DNA of 7,175 bases from JBBSWA01 sp038046485. Its GTDB lineage: Archaea > Nanobdellota > Nanobdellia > Woesearchaeales > SM23-78. The notes under the pieces are model-generated. The model worked only from the letters and a program-made list of their open reading frames with translations, searched no databases and had not been told where the DNA came from. The position numbers and the translations under genes were made by a program. Below are positions 5,702 to 7,175 of this stretch, piece by piece. The stretch spans positions 1 through 7,175 of the forward strand of contig JBBSWA010000041.1 in assembly GCA_038046485.1 (NCBI GenBank), in the 5' to 3' direction. Each line of letters begins with the position of its first letter. Positions within the stretch are counted from its first letter, which is position 1.

Positions 5702-6630
5702 TATGTTCCCCCGGATAATTTACCTTTTAGGAATTTGAAGGGGTTCCACAGGCTTTTTCTTCTAATTTTGAAGGTCTTTTCTCCAAGGATGCCTTCAGGC
5801 TTGTAGAGCATCAATAAAATCAGAATCAAGGCATAAATCATTTGTCGCATGGCGGCAGCAATGCTGCTGGGCATGTTCAAGAATCGTAAGGGTTCAGGTA
5901 AAATCACAATGATGGCCGCGCCTAAGACACTGCCGCTCACAGACCCCATCCCACCAAGCACAACCATGCTGACCATCAAAATGGTTTCTTGCAAAGTAAA
6001 TGTGGTGGGATCGATGAAGGTGATATAATGGGCGTATAGGCTGCCGGCAAGTCCAGCAAAGAAGGCCCCGACACATACTGTGCAGACTTTATAATAAGTC
6101 AAATTCTTGCCCAACGCCTGAGCTGCAACATCATCTTCACGAATCGCCCTCAATACACGTCCAAAAGGACTTTTGGTGATGCGATTAATGATGAATAAGG
6201 TGATGGCCGCAATGATGGCAACCAAGATCAGGAAATGGATGGGGTCGCTAAAGCTCATACCCAGAATGTTTGCTTTTGGAATGCCTGGAATTCCTAATGG
6301 TCCTCGTGTTAAGCCAACCCAGTTTTTCATAACGGCACGAATAATCTCGCCAAACCCTAATGTAGCAATAGCTAAGTAATCCCCACGAAGGCGCAGGCAG
6401 GGTACGCTGATTAAGAATCCAAAGATGCTAGCAACAACCCCTGCGCAGAGGAAACTAATAAACCAAGGAACTCCTGCCATGGTAAGTAGTGCAGAGGTAT
6501 ACGCTCCAATGCCATAGAATGCGGCATGTCCTAAATTAATCAGTCCAGTAAACCCAATATTCAAGTTTAAAGAAATGGTTAAAATAGTATAAATACCGAT
6601 CAATATGGCAATGTGTTCGAAGTACGCCAT
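5701..6630 (-). CDS. livM: Branched-chain amino acid ABC transporter permease LivM
   Basis: This 309-aa polytopic membrane protein is one of the two permease subunits forming the translocation pore with LivH. Family signatures are present in order: GFTGLINLGHAAFYGIGAYT (26-45), RLRGDYLAIATLGFGEIIR (80-98), the cytoplasmic coupling segment SPFGRVLRAIREDDVAAQALG (154-174) that docks on the ATPase, VVLGGMGSVSGSVLGA (223-238), and KPEGILG (277-283). About eight hydrophobic segments are seen. The N-terminus is short, starting directly at the first helix, as in the smaller LivM forms without the long E. coli-type extension. The ATG at 6630 follows the livH TAA with no gap. The last codon pair overlaps livG's start, so these subunits are tightly coupled in translation. 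Confidence 0.97.
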   Translation of the reverse strand: MAYFEHIAILIGIYTILTISLNLNIGFTGLINLGHAAFYGIGAYTSALLTMAGVPWFISFLCAGVVASIFGFLISVPCLRLRGDYLAIATLGFGEIIRAVMKNWVGLTRGPLGIPGIPKANILGMSFSDPIHFLILVAIIAAITLFIINRITKSPFGRVLRAIREDDVAAQALGKNLTYYKVCTVCVGAFFAGLAGSLYAHYITFIDPTTFTLQETILMVSMVVLGGMGSVSGSVLGAAIIVILPEPLRFLNMPSSIAAAMRQMIYALILILLMLYKPEGILGEKTFKIRRKSLWNPFKFLKGKLSGGT

Positions 6631-7175
6631 TTAGCCGCGTACCTCTTCTTCTTTTTTCACGCCAACAATCCCTCGAGGTCTAAAGATGAGCATTAAAAGC
6701 AACACGGCAAAACTAATCGCATCTTTATATCCTGAAGGAATAAAGAAAATGCCAATATTTTCAATAAATCCAATCGCAAATCCACCCAGCACAGCTCCCC
6801 AGATGTTTCCAATTCCTCCAACGATGGCTGCCGTAAATCCTTTGACAGTCATGGGTACGCCCATCATGGGCGTCAAGTTCTGTTCAATTCCGACGAGTAC
6901 GCCTCCCGCTCCAGCGAGGGCACTTCCAATGACAAAGATGATGCTAATCGTCTGGTTCACATTAATCCCAATGCTGGCCGCTACATCTTTGTTGTCCGCA
7001 ACAGCGCGCATGGCTTTTCCAATCTTTGTTTTCATGATGAAGAAGTACAATCCCAACATTAATGCCAAACTGGTAATTAAGATCGTAATCTGAATAGGGG
7101 TAATGATTGCACCAAGAACAGGAATGCCTTGGCTGATTTCCCCAGTTCTAAAAGTCTTGATCTGGGCACCCCACA
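6631..7175 (-). CDS. livH: Branched-chain amino acid ABC transporter permease LivH, partial at N-terminus
   Basis: The C-terminal 180 residues are visible. The frame is open to the right edge, so the start lies outside the window. The first visible residues (WGAQIKTFRTGEISQGIPVLG) match the periplasmic-side segment before the mid-protein helices of LivH. Next come the coupling segment TKIGKAMRAVADNKDVAASIG (visible residues 49-69), the LAGAGGVLVG helix (86-95), MTVKGFTAAIVGGIGNIWGAVLGG (108-131), and RPRGIVG near the end. These identify LivH rather than LivM. A TTG at 7068 is an internal Leu codon, not a start. The gene abuts livM (TAAATG) and heads the visible part of the operon. A periplasmic-type binding protein gene, if present, would lie elsewhere. 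Confidence 0.96.
   Translation of the reverse strand, partial: WGAQIKTFRTGEISQGIPVLGAIITPIQITILITSLALMLGLYFFIMKTKIGKAMRAVADNKDVAASIGINVNQTISIIFVIGSALAGAGGVLVGIEQNLTPMMGVPMTVKGFTAAIVGGIGNIWGAVLGGFAIGFIENIGIFFIPSGYKDAISFAVLLLMLIFRPRGIVGVKKEEEVRG

Noticed and set aside
6631..7068. A TTG at 7068 as the start of a 145-aa LivH.
   Set aside because: The frame continues open to the right edge and the upstream residues fit LivH, so the gene is truncated by the window and the TTG is an internal Leu.
2919..7093. Several open frames of 60-135 codons opposite or out of frame with the TPM and liv genes, and within the secreted protein gene.
   Set aside because: They lie entirely within confidently identified genes, resemble no protein family and lack their own signals; they are antisense or out-of-frame shadows.
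1..7175. tRNA, rRNA, CRISPR repeats, insertion sequences or attachment sites.
   Set aside because: None was seen by eye on either strand; the only internal repeat supported is the livG tail.

Overview
The window looks like a piece of an archaeal chromosome, most likely from a small-genome DPANN-type lineage (Woesearchaeota-like is my best guess, from memory of similar proteins). Two things in the sequence point there. First, all four genes that need their own promoter have an archaeal-type TATA box centred 24-28 nt upstream of the start codon, which is the spacing of leaderless archaeal transcripts. Second, the secreted protein at 1597-2922 ends in a Cys-rich module with the CxNGYECxSxxCxxGxC pattern that I associate with secreted DPANN proteins. 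No rRNA, tRNA or marker protein is present, so the lineage remains an inference.

Layout. Right half (4100-7175, minus strand): four genes in the order livH (5' end outside the window), livM, livG, livF. They encode the two permeases and two ATPases of a branched-chain amino acid (HAAT/Liv family) ABC importer. The genes are almost gapless (TAAATG between livH and livM, TAATG between livM and livG), except for a 96-bp gap between livG and livF. That gap holds a second, codon-diverged copy of the last 17 codons of livG, ending one base before livF. No substrate-binding protein gene is in view. It may lie upstream, outside the window.

Middle (2919-4069, minus strand): a divergent TPM-domain (YgcG-like) membrane-anchored protein with a Gly-rich tail, overlapping (TAATG) a small two-helix membrane protein. 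A TATA box directly after the livF stop suggests a separate promoter, although read-through from the liv operon is possible.

Left (1-2922): a plus-strand gene for a secreted Cys-rich protein, whose stop codon overlaps the stop of the convergent small membrane protein gene. A 176-bp AT-rich divergent promoter region separates it from an unrecognised minus-strand gene (254 aa) that ends in a GHVHG motif and may be a diverged metallophosphoesterase. Then comes a more canonical TPM-domain protein that runs off the left edge. The two TPM proteins are likely paralogous envelope proteins. The most unusual signal is the duplicated livG tail, which looks like the remnant of a second livG and also carries livF's ribosome-binding site.
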